From Phycisphaera sp. (GTDB lineage: Bacteria > Planctomycetota > Phycisphaerae > Phycisphaerales > Zrk34): a stretch of 64,000 nt of DNA. Positions 42,606 through 49,354 of this stretch are shown here, piece after piece. The notes under the pieces were generated by a model, which was not told the DNA's origin, did not search any database, and worked only from the letters and a program-made list of their open reading frames with translations. The stretch spans positions 1 to 64,000 of the forward strand of contig WGMA01000020.1 in assembly GCA_016125285.1 (NCBI GenBank), written 5' to 3'. Position numbers and translations under genes: made by a program. Positions within the stretch are counted from its first letter, which is position 1; each line of letters starts with the position of its first letter.

Positions 42606-42642
42606 TTGACGGGCAATGTAACGGACCGTACAATAGTACGGT
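42606..42642 (+). promoter_or_regulatory. Promoter and overlapping operator of the serine recombinase gene
   Basis: TTGACG (42606-42611), 17-base spacer, TACAAT (42629-42634). A perfect palindrome ACCGTAC-AATA-GTACGGT (42625-42642) covers the -10 box and the start site and ends at the base before the ATG (42643). There is no Shine-Dalgarno element, so the mRNA is likely leaderless. A protein bound to the palindrome would block transcription; self-repression by the recombinase or control by the ribbon-helix-helix protein is conceivable. Confidence 0.65.
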
Positions 42643-43347
42643 ATGAAGCGAGCCGTCGCATACATCCGAGTCAGCACCTCCGATCAGGCCCTCGACGGCG
42701 TGTCGCTGGATGCGCAGCGGGCAAAGATCGAGGCGTGGGCGCGTGCGAACGACTACGACCTCGTGGAAGCCCATACGGATCGGGGAATCTCCGGCAAGGC
42801 CACGCACAACCGACCCGCCCTTCACGACGCTTTGGCTGCTGCGTGCCGTCAGAAGGCCGTCCTCGTCGTGTATAGCTTGTCCAGATTGGCAAGATCCACC
42901 AAAGACGCCATTGACATCAGCGAGCGCTTGGAACGCTGTGGGGCTGATCTGGTGAGCTTGAGTGAGCAACTGGACACGACCTCGGCGGCCGGGAAGATGC
43001 TGTTTAAGCTCTTGGCCGTGCTTGCCGAGTTTGAGAGTGACACGGTGTCCGAAAGGACGAAGGCAGCGATGGCGTACAAGCGAAGCCGTGACGAGCGGAC
43101 CAGCAGATTTACGCCGTATGGCTACACGCTCGACGTTGACGGGAAGCGGCTTCTTCCCGACCCTGACGAGCAACAGGTGATCCGCAAGATGACGCAGATG
43201 CGGCAGCGGGGGCAGACGTACCGAACGATATGCCGGAACCTCGAAAAGCAAGGGGTCCGCAGCAAGCGGGGCAAGGGGCGGTGGTCGCCGACCGTCGTGC
43301 GCAAGATCATCCAGCGGGCGGACGAGCGGGAACTGGTATCACAATAA
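42643..43347 (+). CDS. Serine recombinase (resolvase family)
   Basis: 234 residues. The catalytic domain begins RAVAYIRVSTSDQALDGVSL, with the nucleophile Ser in VSTSDQ and conserved Arg in SLSRLARS; GKMLFKLLAVLAEFESD is the E-helix region. A short recombinase-type domain follows (TPYGYTLDVDGKRLLPDPDE, then TICRNLEKQGVRSKRGKGRW and PTVVRKII). Shorter than large serine integrases, it is more likely a resolvase or invertase acting on the element, for example to resolve multimers, since a tyrosine integrase is also present. Confidence 0.9.
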   Translation: MKRAVAYIRVSTSDQALDGVSLDAQRAKIEAWARANDYDLVEAHTDRGISGKATHNRPALHDALAAACRQKAVLVVYSLSRLARSTKDAIDISERLERCGADLVSLSEQLDTTSAAGKMLFKLLAVLAEFESDTVSERTKAAMAYKRSRDERTSRFTPYGYTLDVDGKRLLPDPDEQQVIRKMTQMRQRGQTYRTICRNLEKQGVRSKRGKGRWSPTVVRKIIQRADERELVSQ

Positions 43348-43382
43348 AAACCCGCCGCGTCACCAAGGTGACACAGCGGGCA
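43346..43382 (-). terminator. Hairpin with T run on the minus strand
   Basis: CCCGCCGCGTCACC-AA-GGTGACACAGCGGG forms two stacked stems (CCCGC/GCGGG and GTCACC/GGTGAC with a small internal loop). On the minus strand it is followed by TTTTTATT, as in an intrinsic terminator. On the plus strand, where all neighbours lie, no T run follows. It may insulate the element against antisense transcription. Confidence 0.5.
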
Positions 43383-43448
43383 TTCCGGGGGCAAAGTTGG
43401 GCGGGCAGTGTAGCACGCGAGTCCGGGCACAGCGAGGAGCAACGGCAG

Positions 43449-43700
43449 ATGTCGAAGCGTAAAGCGGCAGCGTCCCTCAAGGCAGAGGCAGGCGGTAATG
43501 ATGCGTTGAAGCTGGCAACAGCCGCCGAACTGCGCGCGAAGCTGCGCGAGGGCGACACCAAGACCGAGCGTATCGAACTTCGCCTGTCGAAGCGCGAGAA
43601 GAACCTGCTGGCGACACTCGCCAAGGATCACGGCGTGAGCGTCGCGCAACTCGTTGTCAACCTCGCCACGTTCGCGGTGGACAAACTCAGCAAAGGATAG
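43449..43700 (+). CDS. Ribbon-helix-helix-type small protein
   Basis: 83 residues from ATG 43449 behind GAGGAG. Basic N-terminus (MSKRKAAASLKAEAGG). The C-terminal 45 residues ERIELRLSKREKNLLATLAK then DHGVSVAQLVVNLATFAVDK fit a ribbon-helix-helix fold: a short strand, helix A, turn, helix B. Such proteins act as plasmid copy-number or antitoxin-like repressors. No toxin partner is adjacent. It may control the palindrome at 42625 or the promoter at 43941. Confidence 0.65.
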   Translation: MSKRKAAASLKAEAGGNDALKLATAAELRAKLREGDTKTERIELRLSKREKNLLATLAKDHGVSVAQLVVNLATFAVDKLSKG

Positions 43701-44017
43701 AAGGGGGCGAGACATATGAAGTTGCGAAGGCCGGTGGCTGCAACAGGCAACATGAACTGTCCGCGTGACGTGGGAAGAACTATGGGGCGAGACACTGGCA
43801 AGTGGCAACAGCGTCGCGAACCACGATGTTTACGAGGTTTGACGAATCATAACTTTGTCTCGCGTCACGCGGACAAAGCACCAGCCGTAAAGGTCTGAAA
43901 TACAACGCAATATGCCATGCCTTCGCGACTCGATTCCCTATTGAGTCAGTGTCCGGTGTGACCCTACTATGGCCTGCATGGATTTGACAGAGCCGATCAG
44001 ATAGGAGGCAGGCCGAT
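43701..44017 (+). promoter_or_regulatory. Intergenic region with promoter of the xis-int operon
   Basis: TTGAGT (43941-43946), 18-base spacer, TACTAT (43965-43970) give a promoter ~48 bases before the excisionase-like gene. A hairpin TTTGTC(T)CGCGT/ACGCGGACAAA lies at 43854-43877. No coding sequence is supported here; the small frame from ATG 43716 is not convincing. Confidence 0.55.
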
Positions 44018-44236
44018 ATGAGACGAAAGGATGCAGAAGCGATGGCGACCAGCGTGTTGGGCGACTCGATGCTCAAGTTGAAAGAGGTTGCCGAGTTTTT
44101 GGGGATCGGGCTTTCTACGGCGAAGCGGTGGAAGGCACAGGGTAAGTTCCCGCCGCCAGATTTTCGGGTGAGTGGCATCATCCGCTGGCGTGTCGGCACC
44201 ATTGAGCGATGGATGGAAAAGCAGGAGGGGCGATGA
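44018..44236 (+). CDS. Excisionase/AlpA-like HTH protein
   Basis: 72 residues; a perfect AGGAGG precedes ATG 44018. Residues ~18-45, MLKLKEVAEFLGIGLSTAKR then WKAQGKFPP, are the MerR-like winged helix of AlpA/excisionase proteins, continuing with the family pattern DFRVSGIIRWRVGTIERWME. Presumed to bind the att region and direct the integrase toward excision. First gene of a tight operon: its stop overlaps the next start (ATGA), and the following gene overlaps int by TGATG. Confidence 0.85.
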   Translation: MRRKDAEAMATSVLGDSMLKLKEVAEFLGIGLSTAKRWKAQGKFPPPDFRVSGIIRWRVGTIERWMEKQEGR

Positions 44237-44445
44237 TGGGAAGCGTATGGAGACAACGGCAGGTTCCCGGGTGTCAATCCACTCGCTGGCGGTTCGCCTA
44301 CGTCGATGAGACCGGCAAGCGGCGAACTCAGACGGGGACGCATTCAAGGCGCGAGACTATGGATATGTTGAGAGCGGCGGAAGCAGCAGTCACGCGCACT
44401 GAGTTGGGATCGAGTGGGAAGCCCAATGAGGGCGGGGGTGGTTGA
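44233..44445 (+). CDS. Stand-alone copy of the integrase arm-binding domain
   Basis: 70 residues from ATG 44233 (AGGAGG upstream, 4-base overlap with the excisionase gene). The sequence MGSVWRQRQV ... WRFAYVDETGKRRTQTGTHS then RRETMDMLRAAEA parallels the N-terminus of the integrase that follows (MGSVWKRKTD ... WWFTYINELGKRRTEKGTCS then KEETTELLQAAEA). It therefore looks like a duplicated first domain without catalytic part. It could compete for arm sites and tune the direction of recombination. Ends in a Gly-rich tail whose stop overlaps the int start. Confidence 0.72.
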   Translation: MMGSVWRQRQVPGCQSTRWRFAYVDETGKRRTQTGTHSRRETMDMLRAAEAAVTRTELGSSGKPNEGGGG

Positions 44446-46025
44446 TGGGCAGCGTTTGGAAGCGAAAAACTGACAAGCGACGGTCCGGTGTGCCTTGGTG
44501 GTTCACGTATATCAACGAGTTGGGCAAACGCCGAACTGAAAAGGGAACATGCTCGAAGGAGGAGACTACGGAGTTGTTGCAGGCGGCCGAAGCAAGAGTG
44601 CTGCGACGAAAGCACGGAGTGGTGTCAGCGAAGGATGAGAAGTTCGCAGAGCACGCCAAGAAACCGATCACGCAGCACATTGAAGACTACCTTGCTCACT
44701 GTGAATGTGTGGGGCATAACGATAAGCACCACCACAACGTGACGCAGCAATTGAAGCGAATCGTCAGGGTGACACGGGCAGTGCATTTACGCGATGTGGA
44801 TGCACCCGCAATCGAGCGGTACATGATGAAGATGAAGGAGGCAGGTCGAGCGCCTCGCACAATCAACCACCACCTCAAGGCCGCGAAGGCGTTTTTCAAC
44901 TGGTGCGTTGCAGAGGATCGACTGTCGATCAATCCGATCGCTAGGGTGAAACGACATGAGGAACGGGGAAGACACAATCGTCGGATGCTTCGCCGTGCTG
45001 CTACGCGTGACGAGTTTGAAGCACTCATCCGAGTGCCCGAAGCTGTCAGGCGAGGGCGTCATCACGTATACATCATCGCGTATTGGACAGGGCTGCGGCG
45101 GAACGAACTACGGCAACTTCAATGTCGTGACGTTGACTTAGAGCATCGACAGATCGTCCTTCCCGCGCACGTCGATAAGGCAAGGAAGGAGAATCAAATC
45201 CATCTTCACCCGCAAGCGGTCGAGTCGCTACGCGCGACAATCCTTCCCGATGTGAAACCGGGCGATCGGGTGTTCCGCTCGATCCCTGAGCCAAGTACGT
45301 TCAACAGGGATTGCGAGCGGGCAGGAATCAAGCGAGAGATCGACGGACGGGTGTTTAACTTTCACGCGTTGCGTATGACTGCAAACACGCACCTTGGTCA
45401 GGATGGAGTGAGTGAGGATGACAGGCGTCGATTCCTTCGGCACTCCGACCCGAGGATCACGCGTGACAACTACGACGACACAAAGGTGCGTCTTGACAGT
45501 CTTGGGCACATCATCGACTCGCAGCCGCCCATCGGCGCGAAGACCGATCGCCCCGAGGTGGTTGAACAACGGGCAAAGGCGACGGGTACGGACGACGCAG
45601 TGGCGGTGTCTGACGATGTGTCAAAACCAAAGGATGACGAAACCCCGCGCAGCGCATGCGCAGCGCGGAGAGACGAACGAGCGAGCCACAACGATACTGA
45701 GCGGTACCCCGATGGAGTGGTGGGCCGGATTGAACGAAGCGGGAGCACCGACTACAATCCCGCGTCTGAAACTGAGTTAGACTCGGCGAGACTCACCGAA
45801 ACCAAGTGTGAAGTGAGCACCGGAGAAGACACTGATTCCCGGCCGCGTAGCCAAGTGGCCCAAGGCGACGGTTTGCAAAACCGTTATTCGTGGGTTCGAA
45901 TCCCACCGCGGCCTTTTTTCATTGCGACGCGCACGCCGCGTCGCGAAGCACTTCGCCTCTCTCCCGCTTGTATGAATGCGCGCCCGCGGTCCTTTGACTC
46001 GCCTGGCGTTACCCCGGTGATCTGA
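44445..46025 (+). CDS. int: Tyrosine integrase, C-terminus replaced by integration
   Basis: 526 residues as it stands. Start ATG 44445 in a TGATG overlap; TTG 44442 is possible. Residues 1-60 are the arm-binding domain, ~75-165 the SAM-like core-binding domain (PITQHIEDYLAHCECVG, TINHHLKAAKAFFNWCV), and ~185-350 the catalytic domain: TGLRRNELRQL (Arg218/219), FHALRMTANTHL (His307, Arg310), RHSDPRITRDNYDD (His333, nucleophile Tyr343). All catalytic residues are upstream of the attachment core, which is read as residues ~466-472. From residue 473 the frame runs through the rest of the tRNA-Cys gene and into host DNA. The element-encoded C-terminus lies at 34829-35023. Confidence 0.9.
   Translation: MGSVWKRKTDKRRSGVPWWFTYINELGKRRTEKGTCSKEETTELLQAAEARVLRRKHGVVSAKDEKFAEHAKKPITQHIEDYLAHCECVGHNDKHHHNVTQQLKRIVRVTRAVHLRDVDAPAIERYMMKMKEAGRAPRTINHHLKAAKAFFNWCVAEDRLSINPIARVKRHEERGRHNRRMLRRAATRDEFEALIRVPEAVRRGRHHVYIIAYWTGLRRNELRQLQCRDVDLEHRQIVLPAHVDKARKENQIHLHPQAVESLRATILPDVKPGDRVFRSIPEPSTFNRDCERAGIKREIDGRVFNFHALRMTANTHLGQDGVSEDDRRRFLRHSDPRITRDNYDDTKVRLDSLGHIIDSQPPIGAKTDRPEVVEQRAKATGTDDAVAVSDDVSKPKDDETPRSACAARRDERASHNDTERYPDGVVGRIERSGSTDYNPASETELDSARLTETKCEVSTGEDTDSRPRSQVAQGDGLQNRYSWVRIPPRPFFIATRTPRREALRLSPACMNARPRSFDSPGVTPVI
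45646..45667 (+). repeat. Candidate arm-type integrase site, right
   Basis: Identical over 22 bases to 34889-34910 and in the same orientation (contains GCGCATGCGC). It lies 171 bases before the attR core, inside the int reading frame. Confidence 0.6.
45839..45862 (+). repeat. attR core
   Basis: Identical to 34807-34830. It supplies nucleotides 1-22 of the intact tRNA-Cys, so the element restores the tRNA gene it entered. Confidence 0.85.
45841..45914 (+). tRNA. tRNA-Cys (anticodon GCA)
   Basis: Acceptor arms GGCCGCG (45841-45847) and CGCGGCC (45907-45913) pair fully. The anticodon stem is ACGGT/ACCGT with loop TTGCAAA, anticodon GCA at 45875-45877. The T arm GTGGGTTCGAATCCCAC is perfect. 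The discriminator is U (45914), the identity base for tRNA-Cys. CCA is not encoded. A run of T follows at once and may terminate transcription. The 5' part is element-derived and the native promoter is 11 kb away at 34765. Transcription now probably depends on the xis-int operon or a weak local promoter. Confidence 0.95.
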
Positions 46026-46052
46026 AACACACCCGCCCGACCGCCCAGACAC

Positions 46053-47117
46053 TTACGCCGGTCGGATGATCTCCACCGGAACGATCTCGTGGTCGGGGTC
46101 CGGCTTGCCGCCGCCGGCCTGGACCGCCAGCATCCGCCCGATGTGGGCGCCGATCTCCTCCGGACGCAGCGTCGAACGCGCGTGCGCGAACGGGACCTCG
46201 TGAGCGCCCTTCTTGTACACATCGCAAACCACGATCGGACAACCCGCGTCCGTCGCATCCACGCCCGCCTTGGCCGCGTGTCCCAGCGGCTCGTTGCGGC
46301 AGAGGAAGCCGATCGGCCGGTCGTCGGCCTTGATCAGTCGCTTCACCTCGGCGCCGACGCTCTCTTCGTCGTTCGCCGTGCAACGCACACGCAGCGCGTC
46401 GGCCGAAAGGCCGTGCTGCGCCAGCGTGTCCGCCACCGAGTCGAGCAGCACGTGGTCGCCGGGCATCAGCTTCTGACGCATCAGCACGCCGATCCGCTTG
46501 CAGCCCTGCTCGAGCAGGTGCTCGGCCAACTCGCGGCCGATCTGCGCCTGGTCGCGCTCGATCCACGCCACGCCCGCGATCGACGGGTAGAGCGTGCCGT
46601 GCACGACCATCGGCAGCCCGCTGGCCATCAGCAGCCGCTGGCTCGTCAGCGACGACCGCACGAGCACGAACCCCTCGGCGGACGACGACCGCAGCGCTTC
46701 GCTGATCAGTTGATTGACGTAGTCGCCTTCTTCCTGGGCGGGCAGAAAGCTGAACTGGATCTGCGCGACCGGCAGGGCTTCCTGCATGCCGACGACGACG
46801 CCGTCCGCCATGAGCCCTTCGGTGCGCAGGTAGTTGTGATGCACCAGCAGGTGAACCCTGCGGAGCGACGCCTGCTTGCCGTGCTCCGGCGGCTCGGTGA
46901 TCGACGAGCCCTTGCCCTGGCGTCGGTCGATAAGATTGCGTTTGGCCAGCACCTGCAACGCACGGTTGGCCGCGTTGGCGCTGACGCCGAGCATCTTTGC
47001 CGCGTCGACGGTGCTGAGGTACGGATCACCCGGCTTCAGCCCGCGACTGACGATGTCAGCCTCGAGTTGGTCGGCCAGTTGAACGATGCGAGGAATCTGT
47101 GTGCCGGCGCTACCCAT
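46053..47117 (-). CDS. GntR-type transcriptional regulator with LacI-like sensor domain
   Basis: 354 residues. Residues ~10-75 are a GntR winged helix (LADQLEADIVSRGLKPGDPY, VDAAKMLGVSANAANRALQV, DRRQGKGSSI). The remainder resembles a LacI/periplasmic-binding-protein domain (RVHLLVHHNYLRTEGLMADG, GFVLVRSSLTSQRLLM, GCKRIGVLMRQ), as in AraR-like regulators. Such proteins repress sugar-use genes until a sugar binds. Its target is not evident; the divergent NusG-like gene begins 82 bases away, so it may control the polysaccharide genes. Convergent with the tRNA end of the mobile element. Confidence 0.85.
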   Translation of the reverse strand: MGSAGTQIPRIVQLADQLEADIVSRGLKPGDPYLSTVDAAKMLGVSANAANRALQVLAKRNLIDRRQGKGSSITEPPEHGKQASLRRVHLLVHHNYLRTEGLMADGVVVGMQEALPVAQIQFSFLPAQEEGDYVNQLISEALRSSSAEGFVLVRSSLTSQRLLMASGLPMVVHGTLYPSIAGVAWIERDQAQIGRELAEHLLEQGCKRIGVLMRQKLMPGDHVLLDSVADTLAQHGLSADALRVRCTANDEESVGAEVKRLIKADDRPIGFLCRNEPLGHAAKAGVDATDAGCPIVVCDVYKKGAHEVPFAHARSTLRPEEIGAHIGRMLAVQAGGGKPDPDHEIVPVEIIRPA

Positions 47118-47186
47118 AGAACCGTATGTTAACGGATAATCCCCAGTCTACGCCAGTGTTTATGTACGATTTTGAACCGATTGTCG

Positions 47187-47192
47187 TAGAAT
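47187..47192 (+). promoter_or_regulatory. -10 box of the NusG-like gene, leaderless type
   Basis: TAGAAT ends six bases before ATG 47199; no Shine-Dalgarno element. Confidence 0.45.
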
Positions 47193-47198
47193 GGGTGC

Positions 47199-47732
47199 AT
47201 GGCACGTTCCATCCAGCAACTCACCGACAGCCCGCCCTGGCCCGAGCGGGGCGACTGGCTCGTGCTGCACACACGCAGCCGGCAGGAGAAGGTGGTCGCC
47301 GAGGACCTGCTGGCGATGGACATCCCGTTCTTTCTGCCGCTGATCGAGCAGCCGCGCTTCTACGGCAAGAAGAAACGCCGCGTGCGACTGCCGATGTTCC
47401 CCGGCTACCTGTTCCTCCGCGGCGACAAGGAGCAGGCGTACCGCATCGATCGCACCCGGCGCGTCGCGCAGATCATCGAGGTCGCCGACCAGGCCGCGCT
47501 CGACGCCGAACTGCACAACATCCACCTCGCCGTGACACGCGAAGCGCCGCTCGACCCGTACCCGTACCTCCGTGAGGGCATGCTGGTCGAGGTGCGCAGC
47601 GGGCCGTTCAAGGGCCTGCGCGGCATCATCGAGCAACGCACCTCGCCCGATCGCCTGCACCTCCAGGTCGACATGCTCGGTGCCGCGGTCGGCATGGAGA
47701 TCGACGCGGCGCTGCTCGAGCCGGTGGAGTGA
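47199..47732 (+). CDS. NusG/RfaH-like transcription antitermination protein
   Basis: 177 residues: N-terminal NGN domain (DWLVLHTRSRQEKVVAEDLL, FFLPLIEQPRFYGKKKRRVR, MFPGYLFLRGD) and a C-terminal KOW domain (LREGMLVEVRSGPFKGLRGI). The QEKVVAEDL and MFPGYLF blocks mark specialised NusG paralogs (RfaH, UpxY type) rather than housekeeping NusG. Such factors let polymerase read through long polysaccharide operons. It stands before sugar-nucleotide genes, and a perfect 30-bp hairpin lies between it and the next gene. The start looks leaderless. Confidence 0.87.
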   Translation: MARSIQQLTDSPPWPERGDWLVLHTRSRQEKVVAEDLLAMDIPFFLPLIEQPRFYGKKKRRVRLPMFPGYLFLRGDKEQAYRIDRTRRVAQIIEVADQAALDAELHNIHLAVTREAPLDPYPYLREGMLVEVRSGPFKGLRGIIEQRTSPDRLHLQVDMLGAAVGMEIDAALLEPVE

Positions 47733-47774
47733 CACCAGCGAACACAAATCGAGTAAATACAGTAATCTCATGAC

Positions 47775-47847
47775 GCCGGGCCGAAGCGCAGCGCAGGCCC
47801 GGGTAGGCGAAGGTCACACCCGGGCCTGCGCTGCGCTTCGGCCCGGC
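47775..47847. repeat. Perfect 30-bp inverted repeat
   Basis: Arms 47775-47804 and 47818-47847 are exact inverse complements over 30 bases (GCCGGGCCGAAGCGCAGCGC... and its complement) around a 13-base loop. It lies between the NusG-like stop and the dehydrogenase ATG. Such a stem would strongly affect RNA or cruciform formation. No T tract follows, so it is not a simple terminator. Confidence 0.85.
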
Positions 47848-47867
47848 TTGTCAGGATCGAGAAGACG

Positions 47868-49181
47868 ATGCCCTCTCTGCACGACATCATCACCGACCGC
47901 TCCGTCGTCGTCGGCGTCATCGGCCTCGGCTACGTCGGCCTGCCGCTGAGCCGCGTGTTTACCGACGCCGGCGTCCGCGTCATCGGATTCGACGTCGACC
48001 CGGCAAAGATCGAGGCCCTCGCCGCGGGACGCAACTACCTCAAGCACCTCGGCGACGACTACGTCAAGGCGCTGATCGCCGACGGGCGATTCGAAGCCAC
48101 CACCGAGTTCGCCCGACTCGACGAGGCCGACGCGATCCTCGTTTGCGTGCCCACACCGCTCGGACCGCACCTCGAGCCGGACCTCAGCTACGTCGAGAAG
48201 ACCGCCGACGACATCGCCGCCAACCTCCGCGCCGGCCACCTCGTCGTCCTTGAGTCCACCACCTATCCGTCCACCACGCGCGACGTCGTCCTGCCGCGCC
48301 TCGCAGCCACCGGCCTGATGTGCGGCCACGACTTCTTCCTCGCCTACAGCCCCGAGCGCGAGGATCCCGGCCGCAAGGACGCCAACACCCACACCATCCC
48401 CAAACTCGTCGGCGGCATCGACGAAGTCAGCGGCGAATTGGCCACGGCGCTCTACCGGCTCGCCATCGAGAAGGTCATCCCCGTGCGCAACGCCGAGGTC
48501 GCCGAGGCCGCGAAACTGCTCGAAAACATCTACCGCGCCGTGAACATCGCGATGGTCAACGAGATGAAGGTGCTGATGACCGCGATGAACATCGACGTGT
48601 GGGAAGTCATCGACGCCGCGGCGACCAAGCCGTTCGGGTTTCAGCCGTTCTACCCCGGGCCCGGGCTCGGCGGACACTGCATCCCGATCGATCCGTTCTA
48701 CCTGACGTGGAAGGCGAAGGAAGTCGGCCTGCCCACGCGCTTCATCGAACTCGCCGGTGAGATCAACCACCAGATGCCCGAATACGTCGTGCAGCGCACC
48801 ACGTGGGCGTTGAACCAGCGGGGTAAGGCCGTGAAGGGCGCGCGCGTGCTCGTGCTCGGCCTGGCTTACAAGCCGGACGTCGACGACGTGCGCGAGTCCC
48901 CGGCGCTGGAACTCATCGAGAAGCTGCGCGACCTCGGCGCGGCCGTCGACTACAACGACCCGCACGTCCCGGCGACGCACAAGATGCGGCGGTACGACCT
49001 GAAGATGACCAGCGTCGACCTCTCGCCGGAGATGCTCGCGGGCTATGACGCGGTCGTCGTCGCGACGGATCACTCGGCGTACGACTGGCAGTCCATCGCC
49101 GACAACGTCCGCCTGCTCATCGACACCCGCGGCGCGACCCGCCGTGTCACCGGCCCCCGCGACCACATCGTCGGCGCGTAA
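47868..49181 (+). CDS. UDP-N-acetyl-hexosamine dehydrogenase (WbpA/WecC type)
   Basis: NAD-dependent oxidation of a UDP-sugar C6 alcohol to the uronic acid, for surface polysaccharide. 437 residues. Rossmann GVIGLGYVGLPLS at 16-28, VCVPTPLGPHLEPDLSY, LESTTYPSTTRD, YSPEREDPG, and the catalytic Cys in PGPGLGGHCIPIDPFYL. The GGHCIPIDP and SPERxDPG forms separate this group (UDP-GlcNAc or UDP-ManNAc dehydrogenases) from UDP-glucose dehydrogenases such as the second gene at 56344. C-terminal domain LVLGLAYKPDVDDVRESPAL. Exact substrate not decidable here. Confidence 0.9.
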   Translation: MPSLHDIITDRSVVVGVIGLGYVGLPLSRVFTDAGVRVIGFDVDPAKIEALAAGRNYLKHLGDDYVKALIADGRFEATTEFARLDEADAILVCVPTPLGPHLEPDLSYVEKTADDIAANLRAGHLVVLESTTYPSTTRDVVLPRLAATGLMCGHDFFLAYSPEREDPGRKDANTHTIPKLVGGIDEVSGELATALYRLAIEKVIPVRNAEVAEAAKLLENIYRAVNIAMVNEMKVLMTAMNIDVWEVIDAAATKPFGFQPFYPGPGLGGHCIPIDPFYLTWKAKEVGLPTRFIELAGEINHQMPEYVVQRTTWALNQRGKAVKGARVLVLGLAYKPDVDDVRESPALELIEKLRDLGAAVDYNDPHVPATHKMRRYDLKMTSVDLSPEMLAGYDAVVVATDHSAYDWQSIADNVRLLIDTRGATRRVTGPRDHIVGA

Positions 49182-49354
49182 TGCGCCGCCCTTCAACGCG
49201 ACACGCAAGACTTGAGTTCGCGGTGTGACGCGCGCCGCGCCCTGCGGTTTTGCATTTGCCGCGCATGTCTTGACGCGGCGGCTGGGCGTCGGGAAAATTG
49301 CATGCATCTCGACCGGGTCTGCAAGTCTGTCATCTTGAACGGGGGTTTACGAAA

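Larger units (their letters stand above)
34807..45862 (+). mobile_element. Integrative element inserted in tRNA-Cys, SSV-like split-integrase type (~11.0 kb)
   Basis: Bounded by two identical 24-base copies of the tRNA-Cys 5' part (34807-34830 and 45839-45862, offset 11,032). Base composition inside is visibly less GC-rich than outside. It carries a tyrosine integrase, excisionase-like HTH protein, HUH Rep-like protein, HU-like proteins, a serine recombinase and accessory genes, nearly all on the plus strand. The 3' end of the integrase gene lies at the opposite end. No conjugation genes are seen, so it is likely an integrated plasmid-like or satellite element. Confidence 0.88.

Noticed and set aside
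45863-46025. Host-derived tail of the integrase as an evolved protein domain
   Set aside because: It is a translation of the remaining tRNA-Cys and flanking host DNA; coding there is a by-product of integration.
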